Below are positions 37,959-48,486 of a stretch of DNA of 64,000 nucleotides, piece by piece (within the stretch, counting starts at the first letter, position 1; each line of letters starts with the position of its first letter). This DNA is from Pseudomonadota bacterium (lineage in GTDB: Bacteria > Pseudomonadota > Gammaproteobacteria > Burkholderiales > Ferrovaceae), in contig JAJZBQ010000009.1 of assembly GCA_021798835.1 (NCBI GenBank), positions 20,102 through 84,101 on the forward strand, given 5' to 3'. Under the pieces are notes generated by a model. That model was given only the letters and a program-made list of their open reading frames with translations. It ran no database searches and had not been told where the DNA came from. The translations under genes were made by a program, and so were the position numbers.

Positions 37959-39380
37959 ATGGCAGTGAAAAAATACAATGCTGGCGTCAAGGAATATCGC
38001 CAGACTTATTGGACCCCGCAGTACACCCCTAAGGATTCGGATATTCTCGCTTGCTTCAAGATCACGCCCCAGCCTGGTGTAGATCGCGAAGAAGTTGCCG
38101 CTGCGGTGGCTGCTGAGTCATCCACTGGAACCTGGACCACGGTGTGGACAGATCTGTTGACGGATCTTGAGTACTACAAGGGGCGGGCCTATCGTATTGA
38201 AGATGTACCAGGCGATGACACCTGTTTTTACGCTTTCGTGGCTTACCCTCTGGACCTCTTTGAAGAAGGTTCGGTGGTCAACGTGTTGACTTCGCTGGTC
38301 GGTAACGTATTTGGTTTCAAGGCGCTGCGTGCACTGCGTCTGGAAGATGTGCGCTTTCCGCTGGCCTATGTGATGACCTGTGGAGGCCCTCCTCACGGGA
38401 TTCAGGTCGAACGCGACATCATGAACAAGTATGGGCGCCCCATGCTGGGTTGTACCATTAAACCCAAGTTGGGTTTGTCCGCCAAGAACTATGGCCGCGC
38501 TGTGTACGAGTGCTTGCGTGGCGGGCTGGATTTCACCAAGGATGACGAAAACGTCAACTCCCAACCATTCATGCGCTGGAAGCAGCGTTTCGATTTCGTC
38601 ATGGAAGGGATTGAGAAAGCGGAACGTGAAACCGGTGAGCGCAAGGGTCACTACCTGAACGTTACGGCCCCTACTCCGGAAGAAATGTACAAGCGCGCCG
38701 AATATGCGCGCGACATCGGTGCCCCGATCATCATGCACGACTACCTGACGGGTGGACTGACCGCCAATACCGGGTTGGCCAACTGGTGTCGTGACAACGG
38801 CGTACTGCTGCATATTCACCGCGCCATGCACGCGGTACTGGACCGCAATCCGCACCACGGGATCCATTTCCGTGTGCTGACCAAGGTTCTGCGTTTGTCG
38901 GGTGGTGATCACCTGCACTCGGGAACCGTGGTGGGCAAGCTGGAAGGGGATCGCGAAGCTACTCTGGGCTGGATCGACATCATGCGCGATGCCTATGTCA
39001 AGGAAGATCGCAGCCGTGGGATTTTCTTTGATCAGGATTGGGGTTCCATGCCCGGCGTGATTCCCGTGGCTTCCGGTGGAATTCACGTTTGGCACATGCC
39101 GGCGTTGGTCAACATCTTTGGCGATGACTCGGTCTTGCAGTTTGGTGGGGGAACCTTGGGCCATCCCTGGGGCAATGCTGCGGGTGCGGCGGCCAATCGG
39201 GTGGCACTGGAAGCCTGTGTGGAAGCGCGCAATCAGGGCATCGCCGTCGAGAAGGAAGGCAAAGCAGTACTGACCAAGGCTGCTGAACATAGCCCGGAAC
39301 TGAAGATCGCCATGGAAACCTGGAAAGAAATCAAGTTTGAATTCGATACCGTCGACAAACTGGACGTGGCGCACAAATAA
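37959..39380 (+). CDS. cbbL: RuBisCO large subunit, form IA
   Basis: Fixes CO2 onto ribulose-1,5-bisphosphate in the Calvin cycle. 473 residues, typical of form IA. Active-site elements are intact: TIKPKLG with K168, the carbamylated lysine K194 in [11 protein letters not shown] with its acidic partners D196 and E197, HIHRAMHAV, and the loop 6 lysine in [12 protein letters not shown]. The ATG follows GGAGG with good spacing. It is the first gene of cbbL-cbbS-cbbQ-cbbO. No carboxysome genes follow, so the enzyme is probably cytosolic here. Confidence 0.98.
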   Translation: MAVKKYNAGVKEYRQTYWTPQYTPKDSDILACFKITPQPGVDREEVAAAVAAESSTGTWTTVWTDLLTDLEYYKGRAYRIEDVPGDDTCFYAFVAYPLDLFEEGSVVNVLTSLVGNVFGFKALRALRLEDVRFPLAYVMTCGGPPHGIQVERDIMNKYGRPMLGCTIKPKLGLSAKNYGRAVYECLRGGLDFTKDDENVNSQPFMRWKQRFDFVMEGIEKAERETGERKGHYLNVTAPTPEEMYKRAEYARDIGAPIIMHDYLTGGLTANTGLANWCRDNGVLLHIHRAMHAVLDRNPHHGIHFRVLTKVLRLSGGDHLHSGTVVGKLEGDREATLGWIDIMRDAYVKEDRSRGIFFDQDWGSMPGVIPVASGGIHVWHMPALVNIFGDDSVLQFGGGTLGHPWGNAAGAAANRVALEACVEARNQGIAVEKEGKAVLTKAAEHSPELKIAMETWKEIKFEFDTVDKLDVAHK

Positions 39381-39446
39381 TCGATGTTGTTCAGTGCCGT
39401 ACAGGGATGCCCTGTGCGGCCGATTAACCCAAAAAGGAATAGTGAC

Positions 39447-39803
39447 ATGAGTGAAGTAATGGATTACAAGTCGCGTCTAAGCGATCCTTCCAGCCGCAAG
39501 TTTGAGACTTTTTCGTATCTGCCCGCCATGAACCAGGACGAGATCCGCAAGCAGGTCGAGTATCTGGTGAGGAAAGGCTGGAATCCGGCCATCGAGCATA
39601 CCGAACCCGAACATTTGATGGATTCCTACTGGTATATGTGGAAGTTGCCGATGTTTGGTGAAACCGATGTGGAGAAGGTGCTAAAGGAAGCGGAAGCCTG
39701 TCACAAGGCCAATCCCCATAATCACGTGCGTCTGGTTGGCTATGATAATTTTAGCCAGTCCCAAGGTGCTTCCATGGTGATTTACCGCGGTAAGACTGTC
39801 TGA
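39447..39803 (+). CDS. cbbS: RuBisCO small subunit
   Basis: 118 residues. It has [46 protein letters not shown] and [10 protein letters not shown], the conserved small-subunit blocks; four copies cap each side of the L8S8 enzyme. The ATG at 39447 has AAGGA upstream; the open frame before it is leader. It is followed by a strong terminator hairpin before cbbQ. Confidence 0.98.
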   Translation: MSEVMDYKSRLSDPSSRKFETFSYLPAMNQDEIRKQVEYLVRKGWNPAIEHTEPEHLMDSYWYMWKLPMFGETDVEKVLKEAEACHKANPHNHVRLVGYDNFSQSQGASMVIYRGKTV

Positions 39804-39824
39804 CGGGGGTTAGTTGCCTACCCG

Positions 39825-39864
39825 CGCCCCCGTTATCCTCCCTCGGGAGGGGCGGGGGTTTTTT
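39825..39864 (+). terminator. Rho-independent terminator/attenuator between cbbLS and cbbQO
   Basis: CCTCCC and GGGAGG form a tight inner stem, extended by the flanking GCCCCC and GGGGGC runs, then six T. It likely makes cbbLS transcripts outnumber cbbQO. Confidence 0.75.
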
Positions 39865-39931
39865 ATTGGATTTGGGCAGGAGAATTTAGCCCGACTATTT
39901 CAGGTTTCAAGTCATCAAAAGGATCAGGATC

Positions 39932-40735
39932 ATGAGCGACGTGATTTCCCAGTATCGAATTCCTTCCGAACCTTACTATCGTCCGGTTTCCGACGAAGTG
40001 GAACTGTTTCAGGCGGCTTATCAGGTGCGCATGCCCATGATGTTGAAGGGCCCAACGGGATGTGGCAAAACGCGTTTTGTGGAATACATGGCCTATCGCC
40101 TGAACAAACCCCTGATCACCGTGGCTTGTAATGAAGACATGACGGCATCCGATCTGGTCGGGCGGTTTTTGCTGGATGCTCAGGGAACCCGTTGGCAGGA
40201 TGGTCCGCTGGCTATCGCTTCCCGTTATGGAGCTATCTGCTATCTGGACGAGGTCGTCGAGGCACGTCAGGATACGACGGTCGTCATTCATCCGTTGACG
40301 GATAACCGGCGTGTCCTTCCGCTGGAAAAGAAAGGAGAATTGATTCGTGCTCATGAAGATTTTCAGTTGGTGATTTCCTATAACCCTGGTTATCAAAGTT
40401 TGATGAAAGACCTCAAGCAATCCACCAAGCAACGTTTCGGAGCACTGGACTTCAACTACCCGTCCCACGATATCGAGACGGAGATCATTGCCCATGAGAC
40501 AGGCGTGACGGGGGAAGTCGCCGGAAAATTGGTGTCCATTGCGGAACGGGCGCGGAATCTCAAGGGACATGGTCTGGATGAGGGAATTTCGACGCGGATG
40601 CTGATTTATGCGGGAAGTCTGATTCGCGCAGGGGTCGATGCCAAAAATGCTTGTCGCGTGGCGCTGGTCAGGCCGATTACCGATGACCCGGATATGCGCG
40701 ATGCGCTGGATGCGGCGGTCACCACTTTCTTCTGA
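39932..40735 (+). CDS. cbbQ: RuBisCO activase subunit CbbQ (MoxR-type AAA+)
   Basis: 267 residues. Walker A GPTGCGKT at 40-47, Walker [13 protein letters not shown] and sensor-like ISYNPGY are visible. CbbQ hexamers with CbbO use ATP hydrolysis to remove inhibitory sugar phosphates from RuBisCO. The N terminus [19 protein letters not shown] is the family pattern. A ribosome-binding AGGATCAGGA precedes the ATG. It lies 12 bases before cbbO. Confidence 0.95.
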   Translation: MSDVISQYRIPSEPYYRPVSDEVELFQAAYQVRMPMMLKGPTGCGKTRFVEYMAYRLNKPLITVACNEDMTASDLVGRFLLDAQGTRWQDGPLAIASRYGAICYLDEVVEARQDTTVVIHPLTDNRRVLPLEKKGELIRAHEDFQLVISYNPGYQSLMKDLKQSTKQRFGALDFNYPSHDIETEIIAHETGVTGEVAGKLVSIAERARNLKGHGLDEGISTRMLIYAGSLIRAGVDAKNACRVALVRPITDDPDMRDALDAAVTTFF

Positions 40736-40747
40736 GGAAGCGTAGTC

Positions 40748-43072
40748 ATGGCGATCCATCTGGAAGATTATCAGGAACTGTTGGCGGATTTGCCGGAGCC
40801 CTGCCATCGGGGAATACAGGATGAGTGGCATGAGGCTACTCGGGCCCTTTCCAGTCGTGGTTTGGACAATTACCTCAAGGGGGCAGCGGCATTGCATCAT
40901 CTGGGGCGTGGCCACGAACTGGTGCTCGGCTGGATCGAGGCTGCGCCGCAGGTGGCACGTGCCGTGGGAGAGGAATGCTTGACGGATCTGGTTCAGGTGG
41001 CATTGGGGTTTTCTTCACGAACCTCTGGTGCGGTGATCGAGCGACTGTTGGCAACGGCACCGGTGGCGGCGCTTCGGCTCGGGGATGCCGAGTTGTTTCA
41101 GGGATATCTGCAGTTTGTCAACCATCTGCTTGGTCAGGCGCCGCGAGGGGTTCGACCGATGTTGGACAACCTGGAGGTCTTGTTTAACCAGTTGACCCTG
41201 GGGGGGTTGCGTCGTTGGGCGACTTGGGGGGCTCATGCCCATCGCACCAACTATGAAGCACAGATTGAATATTTCGGGCTGGCTTCCAAGGAATCGCTGG
41301 CGATGTTGCAGAAAGAACGCAAGGGAACCCTGTTGATTGACGTGCAACGGCGTATCAACATGTACCTGCGTGCGTTATGGGGGCGTGATTTCTTCATGCG
41401 TCCCACTTCCGGGGATTTTGAGCAGCGCGAAGGTTATCGGCCTTTCATCGAGGGATATTTTTTTCATCTTCCCGATGCCTATGATGATGTTGACGGAATT
41501 TCCGGGGTTTCCCTGTATCGTGCTGCGGCGGCGCATTGTGCCGCTCATTGGGTGTCCACGACGGCAGCCATTTCCGCCGAAAACCTCAACCCATGGCAGA
41601 TGGCCGTTATCGAGGTCATCGAAGATGCCCGTGTGGAAGCGTTGGCGCTGCAGCGATTTCCGGGATTGGCCCAGTTGTGGGCCCAGTTTCATACCGTGAC
41701 GGTAGATCAAGGCAACCACGCGGGGGATTATCTCAACCGTTTGGCCCGTGCCTTGCTGGACCCATCCTATCTCGATGAAGATCCCTGGATCGTGCAAGGT
41801 CGGGTCCTGTTTTCTCAGGCTCCCGACTTGCTGAATCCCCAAGTATCCTGGGATATCGGGGTGACGCTGGCTCATGCATTCAAGGATAAGGGGATACCTT
41901 TCAATCCCAGAAGCGATGGTCAGCGTGCTCCTTATCGGGATGACAATCGATTTGTCTGGGAATTCGAGGGGTTTGATTTTGATGCGGCAATGGCAGCCGG
42001 GTATGATCAGCCGCGCCAGATTCGTCGCAAGGTCAGCCTCATGGAAATGGTCAATGAGATCGATACGGAACTGGCCGGCGATGATGCGCAAGAAATCTGG
42101 GTACTCGGGACAGAACTGTTCCCCTATGAAGATGAGGGGGTGAGTTTCAATGCCCGTGAAGGGCGTGAACCGGTATCGGATCCCTACCATTATGCCGAAT
42201 GGGATTACCAGATCCAGTTGGAACGCCCGTCCTGGGTAACCCTGTTGGAGCGTCATCCCAAGCGTGGTGACATTGCGGTGATCGATGGTATTGCCCAGCG
42301 CCACAAACGACTCATCGCGCGCATGAAATTCATTCTCGATGCCATGCAACCCCAGGGAGTGACCCGGTTGCGCAAACTGGAAGAGGGCGATGATCTGGAT
42401 ATCAATGCGGCCATTTCCAGTGCCCTGGATCTGCGTATGGGGTTGCAACCCGAGACACGCATCATGATGCGCAGCGTGCGCAAGGTGCGTGATATTTCTG
42501 TCATGGTTCTGCTGGATTTGTCGGAATCCACCAATGACAAGGTGGCGGGACAGGAGCATACGGTTCTGGATCTGACGCGTGAGGCCACGGTGTTGTTGGC
42601 GGATGCCATCCACAAGGTGGGGGATCCTTTTGCCATCCATGGTTTTTGCTCCGACGGTCGGCATGGTGTGGCCTATTATCGCTTCAAGGATTTTGATCAG
42701 GATTATGATGAGCAGCCCAAGGAGCGTTTGGCGGGCATGCAGGGACAATTATCGACTCGCATGGGAGCCGCCATCCGTCATGCGGCACACCATCTGCGCC
42801 AGCAACATTCGGCCAAAAAACTGTTGCTGGTGCTGACCGATGGAGAGCCGGCAGATATCGATGTACGAGATCCCCAATATTTGCGTCATGACACCAAAAA
42901 AGCCGTGGAAGAGGCAGGGCGATCGGGTATCATCACCTATTGTCTGAGTTTGGATCCCCGTGCCGATCAGTATGTTTCGCGGATTTTTGGGGCGAAGAAT
43001 TTTTTGGTGGTGGATCAGGTCGAGCGTTTGCCCGAAAAACTGCCCTTGCTGTATGCGGGGTTGACGCGTTAG
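40748..43072 (+). CDS. cbbO: RuBisCO activase adaptor CbbO (von Willebrand A domain)
   Basis: 774 residues, typical CbbO length. The C-terminal vWA domain carries an intact metal-ion-dependent adhesion site (LLDLSEST, the DxSxS pattern) and LLVLTDGEPADIDVRD. The long N-terminal part is helical and docks on CbbQ. The pair forms the CbbQO-type activase; CbbO's vWA domain recognises an acidic RuBisCO residue. Complete, in operon with cbbQ, and followed 12 bases later by a small unknown gene. Confidence 0.95.
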   Translation: MAIHLEDYQELLADLPEPCHRGIQDEWHEATRALSSRGLDNYLKGAAALHHLGRGHELVLGWIEAAPQVARAVGEECLTDLVQVALGFSSRTSGAVIERLLATAPVAALRLGDAELFQGYLQFVNHLLGQAPRGVRPMLDNLEVLFNQLTLGGLRRWATWGAHAHRTNYEAQIEYFGLASKESLAMLQKERKGTLLIDVQRRINMYLRALWGRDFFMRPTSGDFEQREGYRPFIEGYFFHLPDAYDDVDGISGVSLYRAAAAHCAAHWVSTTAAISAENLNPWQMAVIEVIEDARVEALALQRFPGLAQLWAQFHTVTVDQGNHAGDYLNRLARALLDPSYLDEDPWIVQGRVLFSQAPDLLNPQVSWDIGVTLAHAFKDKGIPFNPRSDGQRAPYRDDNRFVWEFEGFDFDAAMAAGYDQPRQIRRKVSLMEMVNEIDTELAGDDAQEIWVLGTELFPYEDEGVSFNAREGREPVSDPYHYAEWDYQIQLERPSWVTLLERHPKRGDIAVIDGIAQRHKRLIARMKFILDAMQPQGVTRLRKLEEGDDLDINAAISSALDLRMGLQPETRIMMRSVRKVRDISVMVLLDLSESTNDKVAGQEHTVLDLTREATVLLADAIHKVGDPFAIHGFCSDGRHGVAYYRFKDFDQDYDEQPKERLAGMQGQLSTRMGAAIRHAAHHLRQQHSAKKLLLVLTDGEPADIDVRDPQYLRHDTKKAVEEAGRSGIITYCLSLDPRADQYVSRIFGAKNFLVVDQVERLPEKLPLLYAGLTR

Positions 43073-43084
43073 GAGTGAAGAGGG

Positions 43085-43384
43085 ATGGAAAATCGTTATC
43101 AGGGAGTAGCCGCAGATCACAATGGCGGGATGACCAATTTGGCCCAGATCATCAAGGATGCCTGGGTGTTTGGTTTGTTGCCCGAGAATCAGGATGGGGC
43201 AGGATGGACCGCTGGGCAAATGCAAGTGCTTTATGACCGTGTGTCGATGGAGTGGGAAAAGTACGGGTTTTTGCCCAGTCGTTTGCCCCTTGAGTTGCGA
43301 GAGAAACATGCCCGCATCCATCGTGAGGCGGTGGAGCGCGCTCGTGCCAATGGGTGGAATCCGGAGTTGGGTGACGATGACTGA
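43085..43384 (+). CDS. Small protein downstream of cbbO, unknown function
   Basis: 99 residues: a soluble, mostly helical, aromatic-rich product. Segments of note are MTNLAQIIKDAWVFGLLPE, QMQVLYDRVSMEWEKYGF and a C-terminal helix EKHARIHREAVERAR ending in GDDD. No family is recognised. GAGTGAAGAGGG before the ATG is a fair ribosome-binding site. Twelve bases separate it from cbbO, so it is probably co-transcribed. It may be an accessory to the CbbQO activase or to RuBisCO assembly, inferred only from position. Confidence 0.7.
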   Translation: MENRYQGVAADHNGGMTNLAQIIKDAWVFGLLPENQDGAGWTAGQMQVLYDRVSMEWEKYGFLPSRLPLELREKHARIHREAVERARANGWNPELGDDD

Positions 43385-43411
43385 GTCTGGAAAGACTGTG
43401 CTCGAATCGAC

Positions 43412-43440
43412 TTGGCAACGGGATGGTAATGCTGTACAAT
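43412..43440 (+). promoter_or_regulatory. rpsO promoter
   Basis: TTGGCA (43412-43417) and TACAAT (43435-43440) with an ideal 17-base spacer, 44 bases before rpsO. Confidence 0.65.
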
Positions 43441-43483
43441 GCTCCGTTTTTAGAATGGCTCAGTAGAGACTTTGGAGATTGAC

Positions 43484-43753
43484 ATGGTGGCTAGCGTCGC
43501 GCAAAAAGCGCAGATCATGAAAGAATATCAGCGGTCCGCTCAGGATACGGGCTCGACGGAAGTTCAGGTGGCCCTGCTGACAGAGCGCATTCATCAACTG
43601 ACCGAACACTTCAAGACACATATCAAAGATCATCACTCACGTCGTGGTTTGTTGAAACTGGTGAGTCAGCGTCGTAGCCTGCTGGACTACTTCAAGCGCA
43701 CCAACTTTGAAGGGTATCGTCAACTGATCGCCCGTTTGGGTTTGCGCAAGTAA
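43484..43753 (+). CDS. rpsO: 30S ribosomal protein S15
   Basis: 89 residues, the E. coli length. The blocks [31 protein letters not shown] and LIARLGLRK are conserved. The ATG at 43484 has GGAG 6 bases upstream; an in-frame TTG at 43472 is ignored. S15 binds 16S rRNA and typically represses its own mRNA. Followed by a terminator hairpin and pnp, as in many proteobacteria. Confidence 0.97.
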   Translation: MVASVAQKAQIMKEYQRSAQDTGSTEVQVALLTERIHQLTEHFKTHIKDHHSRRGLLKLVSQRRSLLDYFKRTNFEGYRQLIARLGLRK

Positions 43754-43781
43754 GGCGGGGTCCTTTCAGGCGTGGCATGCG

Positions 43782-43819
43782 ATGCGGTGCAGGGAAACCA
43801 GGCACCGCATTTTGTTTTG
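43782..43819 (+). terminator. rpsO terminator
   Basis: ATGCGGTGC and GCACCGCAT form a nine-base perfect stem, followed by TTTGTTTTG. In E. coli the equivalent region also feeds read-through into pnp. Confidence 0.8.
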
Positions 43820-43854
43820 TAGAGAATGCTGTGAACAACTATCGAGGGTAACGC

Positions 43855-45963
43855 GTGAATCCGATTCGTAAAACATTTGCTCTGGGCCGTCATCAAGTAA
43901 CACTGGAAACCGGGGAGATTGCTCGTCAAGCAGACGGTGCGGTGATGGTGACCATGGAGGACACCGTGGTGTTGGTGACCTGCGTTGCGTTGAAAAAAGC
44001 CAAGGCTGGACAGGACTTTTTTCCGCTGACGGTGGATTATCAGGAACGGTTTTATGCCAATGGTCGTATTCCAGGTGGGTTTTTCAAGCGTGAAGGTCGT
44101 CCCTCGGAAAAAGAGACACTGACCTCGCGGTTGATCGATCGCCCTTTGCGTCCCTTGTTCCCTGAAGGTTTTTACAACGAAGTGCAGATCGTGGCGACCG
44201 TGATGTCCTGTAACCCCGAGATCGATCCAGACATCCCGGCGATGATCGGGGCATCAGCGGCGGTGGCGCTGGCCGGTGTTCCGTTTAATGGGCCGATTGG
44301 GGCCGCCCGCGTGGGTTACCTCGATGGGCAATATGTGCTCAACCCGACGGCCACCGAGTTGACCCGTTCCGCGATGGATCTGGTCGTGGCGGGGACTGCT
44401 GATGCCGTACTGATGGTTGAATCCGAGGCTCAGGAACTGTCCGAGGCCATCATGCTGGGCGCGGTGGTGTATGGTCATGAACAGATGCAGGTGGCCATTG
44501 AGGCCATCAATGAACTGGCGGATGAGGCCGGAAAGGATGCTTGGGACTGGGAGCCTGCGGCCCGTGACGAGGCGCTGGTCGCCAAACTGGAGTCACTGGC
44601 ACTGGAACCGTTGCGCGAAGCCTATCGCCTGCGTGCCAAACAGGCGCGCACGGAGCGTATCGAAGTTATCCGTAGCGAAGTGCTACCGCAGTTGTTGAAC
44701 GCTGACGCGGATGCCGATGAGCAAAATCGTGTGCGTTCGTTGTTTGGGGATCTGGAGGCCAGGATTGTCCGGCACCAGATACTGGATGGGGAAGCGCGTA
44801 TCGATGGGCGTGATACCCGTACCGTGCGACCCATCAGTATCCGCATGGGGGTACTGCCGCGGACCCATGGATCGGTCTTGTTTACCCGTGGAGAAACTCA
44901 GGCTCTGGTCGTGGCCACACTGGGAACTGGGCGTGATGAGCAGATCATCGATGCGATTCAAGGAGAATACAAGGATCGTTTCATGCTGCATTACAATTTT
45001 CCTCCGTACTCGACGGGAGAAACGGGGCGCGTGGGTAGTCCCAAACGCCGTGAAATTGGACATGGTCGTTTGGCCAAGCGTGCATTGGTTGCTACCTTGC
45101 CAACCCCAGAGGAGTTTTCCTATTCGTTGCGCGTGGTCTCCGAGATTACGGAGTCCAATGGCTCCAGTTCCATGGCCTCGGTCTGTGGAGGATCGTTAGC
45201 GCTCATGGATGCCGGGGTGCCCGTCAAGGGGCATACGGCTGGGGTCGCCATGGGATTGATCAAGGAAGGCAACCGCTTTGCGGTGTTGACCGATATTCTG
45301 GGTGATGAAGATCATTTGGGTGATATGGACTTCAAGGTGGCTGGAACCGAAAATGGGGTCACTGCCTTGCAGATGGATATCAAGATCACCGGGATTACCA
45401 AGGAAATCATGCAGGTAGCCTTGTCTCAAGCGCGAGAAGGGCGCATGCATATCCTGGGACTGATGAAAGAGGCGTTGCCTGTGGTGCGGACCGAACTGTC
45501 CGGTTTTGCCCCGCGTATCATTACCATGAAGATCAATCCGGAAAAAATTCGGGATGTGATCGGCAAGGGGGGGGCGGTAATTCGTGCGTTGACCGAAGAA
45601 ACGGGCGCGACCATTGATATCAAGGATGATGGTACGGTCAGCATTGCCTGTGTCAACTCTGAGGCCGGGGAACTGGCACGCAAACGGATTGAGGAAATCA
45701 CGGCCGAAGTAGAAGTCGGTAAAGTATACGAAGGCACCGTGCTCAAGTTGCTGGATTTTGGGGCAATCGTCAGTGTGTTGCCGGGGCGTGACGGGCTATT
45801 GCACATATCACAGATCGCCCATGAACGGGTCAATACTGTGGGAGACTATCTCAAGGAAGGCCAACAGGTACGTGTCAAGGTACTGGAAGCGGATGAAAAG
45901 GGTCGCCTGAGGTTGAGCATGAAGGCGTTGCTGGAGACTCCACCGGTTGCCGATGAAAGTTAA
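43855..45963 (+). CDS. pnp: Polyribonucleotide nucleotidyltransferase (PNPase)
   Basis: Phosphorolytic 3'-5' exoribonuclease of the RNA degradosome. 702 residues with two RNase PH domains ([14 protein letters not shown] and [16 protein letters not shown] in the catalytic second domain), a KH domain ([18 protein letters not shown]) and a C-terminal S1 domain ([20 protein letters not shown]). Starts with GTG after a GAGGG-like ribosome-binding site. Eight consecutive G occur in the KH-domain codons (45567-45574). Confidence 0.97.
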   Translation: MNPIRKTFALGRHQVTLETGEIARQADGAVMVTMEDTVVLVTCVALKKAKAGQDFFPLTVDYQERFYANGRIPGGFFKREGRPSEKETLTSRLIDRPLRPLFPEGFYNEVQIVATVMSCNPEIDPDIPAMIGASAAVALAGVPFNGPIGAARVGYLDGQYVLNPTATELTRSAMDLVVAGTADAVLMVESEAQELSEAIMLGAVVYGHEQMQVAIEAINELADEAGKDAWDWEPAARDEALVAKLESLALEPLREAYRLRAKQARTERIEVIRSEVLPQLLNADADADEQNRVRSLFGDLEARIVRHQILDGEARIDGRDTRTVRPISIRMGVLPRTHGSVLFTRGETQALVVATLGTGRDEQIIDAIQGEYKDRFMLHYNFPPYSTGETGRVGSPKRREIGHGRLAKRALVATLPTPEEFSYSLRVVSEITESNGSSSMASVCGGSLALMDAGVPVKGHTAGVAMGLIKEGNRFAVLTDILGDEDHLGDMDFKVAGTENGVTALQMDIKITGITKEIMQVALSQAREGRMHILGLMKEALPVVRTELSGFAPRIITMKINPEKIRDVIGKGGAVIRALTEETGATIDIKDDGTVSIACVNSEAGELARKRIEEITAEVEVGKVYEGTVLKLLDFGAIVSVLPGRDGLLHISQIAHERVNTVGDYLKEGQQVRVKVLEADEKGRLRLSMKALLETPPVADES

Positions 45964-46011
45964 GAACTGGTGATGCGGTAATCCCACTCAACATAACGAG
46001 GTTGACAAGCA

Positions 46012-46431
46012 ATGGAACCCAAACTGAAACAATTTACGCCTTACCTTCCCAAGGAAGGGGAGGAATATATGAACGAGAAGCAGCGCGCGCATTTTCGTCA
46101 ACTGCTGGAAAGTTGGAAAGCGGAACTAGGCCAGGACATTGATCGCACGGTGCATACCATGCAGGATGAGGCAACGGTTTTTGCGGATCCCAATGATCGG
46201 GCCAGTCAGGAGTCGGATATGGCACTGGAACTGCGCAATCGTGATCGGGAGCGAAAACTGATCAAGAAAATCGATGAAACCATGGCCAAGATCGATGCCG
46301 ATGAATATGGCTATTGTGAGACTTGTGGCATAGAAATCGGATTGAACCGCTTGCAGGCCCGTCCTACGGCCAGTTTGTGTATCGACTGCAAACAACTGGA
46401 AGAGGTGCGTGAACGTCAGGTTGCCAAATAA
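46012..46431 (+). CDS. dksA: RNA polymerase-binding transcription factor DksA
   Basis: 139 residues. It has the coiled-coil with the tip motif FADPNDRASQE (the conserved aspartates that enter the RNA polymerase secondary channel) and a four-cysteine zinc module CETCG...CIDCK. It works with ppGpp in the stringent response. The ATG at 46012 keeps the conserved GEEYMNEKQ stretch inside the protein. That stretch also creates an excellent internal ribosome-binding site (GGGGAGGA) before the ATG at 46069, so a form 19 residues shorter could be made. Confidence 0.95.
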   Translation: MEPKLKQFTPYLPKEGEEYMNEKQRAHFRQLLESWKAELGQDIDRTVHTMQDEATVFADPNDRASQESDMALELRNRDRERKLIKKIDETMAKIDADEYGYCETCGIEIGLNRLQARPTASLCIDCKQLEEVRERQVAK

Positions 46432-46441
46432 TGACCAAAAT

Positions 46442-46475
46442 CCTTGCCACACATCCCCCGATGTGCCGGGCAAGG
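46442..46475. terminator. Stem-loop between convergent dksA and slmA
   Basis: CCTTGCC pairs with GGCAAGG, and inside it CACATC pairs with GATGTG. There is no long T run, but its place between converging genes suggests a bidirectional terminator. Confidence 0.55.
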
Positions 46476-46481
46476 AGTTGA

Positions 46482-47129
46482 TCAAGGCAAGACATGGGGG
46501 GGACTGACCAGCCCTTCCGTCAACAGGTGCCAGACTTGATCCCAGTCCTGCAATGGTGAGCGCGAAAATTCGCTGGAACTGAACCGATGCCAGCGTCCCG
46601 TCACCACATTCATAAGCAGTGTGGCTTGAAGGGCAACCCGCGATTCCTGAGGGGAGCGTGTTTGTTCAAGGGGTAGAGCCATCAGGCGCAAACTTTGGCG
46701 CAAAGAGGCCTCCAGTCGATCATTGAGTTGGCGCACCCGGCTGATCAGGCGGCTGTCTTCGTACTGAAGCACTTCACCAGTCAGAACACGAGTCATCCCC
46801 GGATTTTTTGCGGCAAACCCGAGTAGCAGTGAAAGGGTGGCTTCAATTTGTACGAGTCCTGAAGGGTACTCGCTGTTAATACGGTTGATGCGAGTAAACA
46901 GGGCCTCTTCGATGAATTCGATCAAGGCTTCATACATTTTTGCTTTGCTGGCAAAATGCCGGTATAGCGCAGCTTCGGAAAGAGAAAGTTGCTGGGCCAG
47001 CAGGGCGGTGGTGATCTTGGTTCCGACCGGTTGCTCCAGCAGGGTCGCCAGCGTTTGTAGAATTTCCTGACGGCGCAATCCGGGAGTCTTGCGGGTTGTC
47101 GAGGAAGGTGAATGTGAGGAAAGAGACAT
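46482..47129 (-). CDS. slmA: Nucleoid occlusion factor SlmA (TetR family)
   Basis: 215 residues. The TetR-type helix-turn-helix reads ITTALLAQQLSLSEAALYRHFASKAKMYEALIEFIEE, and the C-terminal domain contains the NVVTGRWHRFSSSEFSRSPLQDW segment typical of SlmA. SlmA binds specific chromosomal sites and blocks FtsZ assembly over the nucleoid. The product begins with a Ser/Thr-rich tail before the DNA-binding domain. Divergent from the FKBP gene with about 84 bases between. Confidence 0.9.
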   Translation of the reverse strand: MSLSSHSPSSTTRKTPGLRRQEILQTLATLLEQPVGTKITTALLAQQLSLSEAALYRHFASKAKMYEALIEFIEEALFTRINRINSEYPSGLVQIEATLSLLLGFAAKNPGMTRVLTGEVLQYEDSRLISRVRQLNDRLEASLRQSLRLMALPLEQTRSPQESRVALQATLLMNVVTGRWHRFSSSEFSRSPLQDWDQVWHLLTEGLVSPPHVLP

Positions 47130-47213
47130 GAGTGGCAGGTAAAAGGCAAAAGTTCATTATAGAATGATCGGCGCTGTGCTCGGGCAATTCCATAAAATTG
47201 CAAAGGATATCCT

Positions 47214-47672
47214 ATGAAAAAACGTTTGATTATTTTACCGCTTGCGATGTTGCTGGCGGGTCTATCAACTGTGGTGCGTGCCGATTCGGGAGCTCCCACG
47301 GTTAACAACAGGGAGAGCAGCAATATGTCGCAATTGATCAAGACGGATGTAAAACTGGGGACGGGCGCAGAGGCTACTCCCTGGCATACGGTTTCGGTTC
47401 AGTATACCGGGTGGCTGTATGATCCCGATGCGCCAGATCATAAAGGGCAAAAATTTGACAGTTCCCGTGATCGTAACGAGCCGTTTGAGTTTCTCCTCGG
47501 GGCTGGGCGCGTCATCAAGGGTTGGGATGTCGGGGTTGCTGGCATGAAGGTGGGAGGTAGCCGAACCTTAATCGTCCCTCCAGACATGGGATATGGGGCG
47601 AGAGGGGCAGGTGGTGTGATTCCCCCCAATGCCACCCTGATATTTGATGTGGAGTTGCTGGGAGTCAACTGA
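47214..47672 (+). CDS. Exported FKBP-type peptidyl-prolyl isomerase
   Basis: 152 residues with a signal peptide ([20 protein letters not shown], cleavage near RADS), then a single FKBP domain: [53 protein letters not shown] and [16 protein letters not shown]. All residues lining the FKBP pocket appear present. It should catalyse proline isomerisation during periplasmic protein folding. Probably monocistronic, upstream of yebC. Confidence 0.9.
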   Translation: MKKRLIILPLAMLLAGLSTVVRADSGAPTVNNRESSNMSQLIKTDVKLGTGAEATPWHTVSVQYTGWLYDPDAPDHKGQKFDSSRDRNEPFEFLLGAGRVIKGWDVGVAGMKVGGSRTLIVPPDMGYGARGAGGVIPPNATLIFDVELLGVN

Positions 47673-47760
47673 TCCCCCGTCGGCACAGCCTCGTTGATTC
47701 TGGCGCGCGTGCTAAAATCTGGGCATCTTTTATATGAATTGAGATGGTGGGGGAGTTATT

Positions 47761-48486
47761 GTGGCAGGACATTCCAAATGGGCCAATATCAAACATAAAA
47801 AAGCGGCGGCCGATGCCAAGCGTGGCAAGATCTTTACGCGTTTGATCAAGGAAATTACCGTGGCGGCGCGCATGGGCGGTGGTGATGCGGGGAGCAATCC
47901 CCGCTTGCGGCTGGCCGTAGATAAGGCTTATGACCAGAACATGCCTAAGGATACCGTTGAACGTGCCATCAAGCGCGGAAGCGGAGAACTGGATGGGGTC
48001 AACTACGAAGAAGTGCGCTACGAGGGGTATGGTATCAACGGGGCAGCAGTCATGGTTGAGGGGCTGACGGATAACAAGACCCGTACCGTGGCGGATGTGC
48101 GTCATGCTTTCACCAAATATGGTGGGAACATGGGGACGGATGGCTCGGTGGCCTTTTTGTTTACTCACTGTGGTCAGTTGCTGTTTTCCCCGGATACGCC
48201 AGAGGATCCGTTGATGGAAGCCGCACTCGATGCGGGAGCAGACGATGTGATCCGCCATGATGATGGCAGTTTTGAAGTGGTGACTCCGCCCTATGATTTT
48301 CCGGCCATACGCCAGCAGTTGGAGAGCGGAGGGTTCAAGCCGGAATTTGCCGAAGTGACGATGAAACCACAGAATGAAGTGGAATTTGTCGGTGAGGAGG
48401 GTGTGCGCATGCAGAAACTGCTTGATGCCCTGGAAAGTCTGGACGATGTCCAGGCGGTTTATACCACTGCGGTGATTGCAGAGTGA
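47761..48486 (+). CDS. yebC: YebC/PmpR family translational or transcriptional regulator
   Basis: 241 residues beginning [22 protein letters not shown] with a GTG start. The family is variously described as DNA-binding regulators and, more recently, as factors that help ribosomes through polyproline stretches. It leads a long cluster with ruvC, whose GTG overlaps its stop by four bases (GTGA). Typical neighbour of ruvCAB. Confidence 0.95.
   Translation: MAGHSKWANIKHKKAAADAKRGKIFTRLIKEITVAARMGGGDAGSNPRLRLAVDKAYDQNMPKDTVERAIKRGSGELDGVNYEEVRYEGYGINGAAVMVEGLTDNKTRTVADVRHAFTKYGGNMGTDGSVAFLFTHCGQLLFSPDTPEDPLMEAALDAGADDVIRHDDGSFEVVTPPYDFPAIRQQLESGGFKPEFAEVTMKPQNEVEFVGEEGVRMQKLLDALESLDDVQAVYTTAVIAE

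Noticed and set aside
38118..39374. 418-codon open frame antisense to cbbL
   Set aside because: The length reflects biased codon use of cbbL on the other strand; the translated sequence resembles no protein and cbbL is unquestionable.
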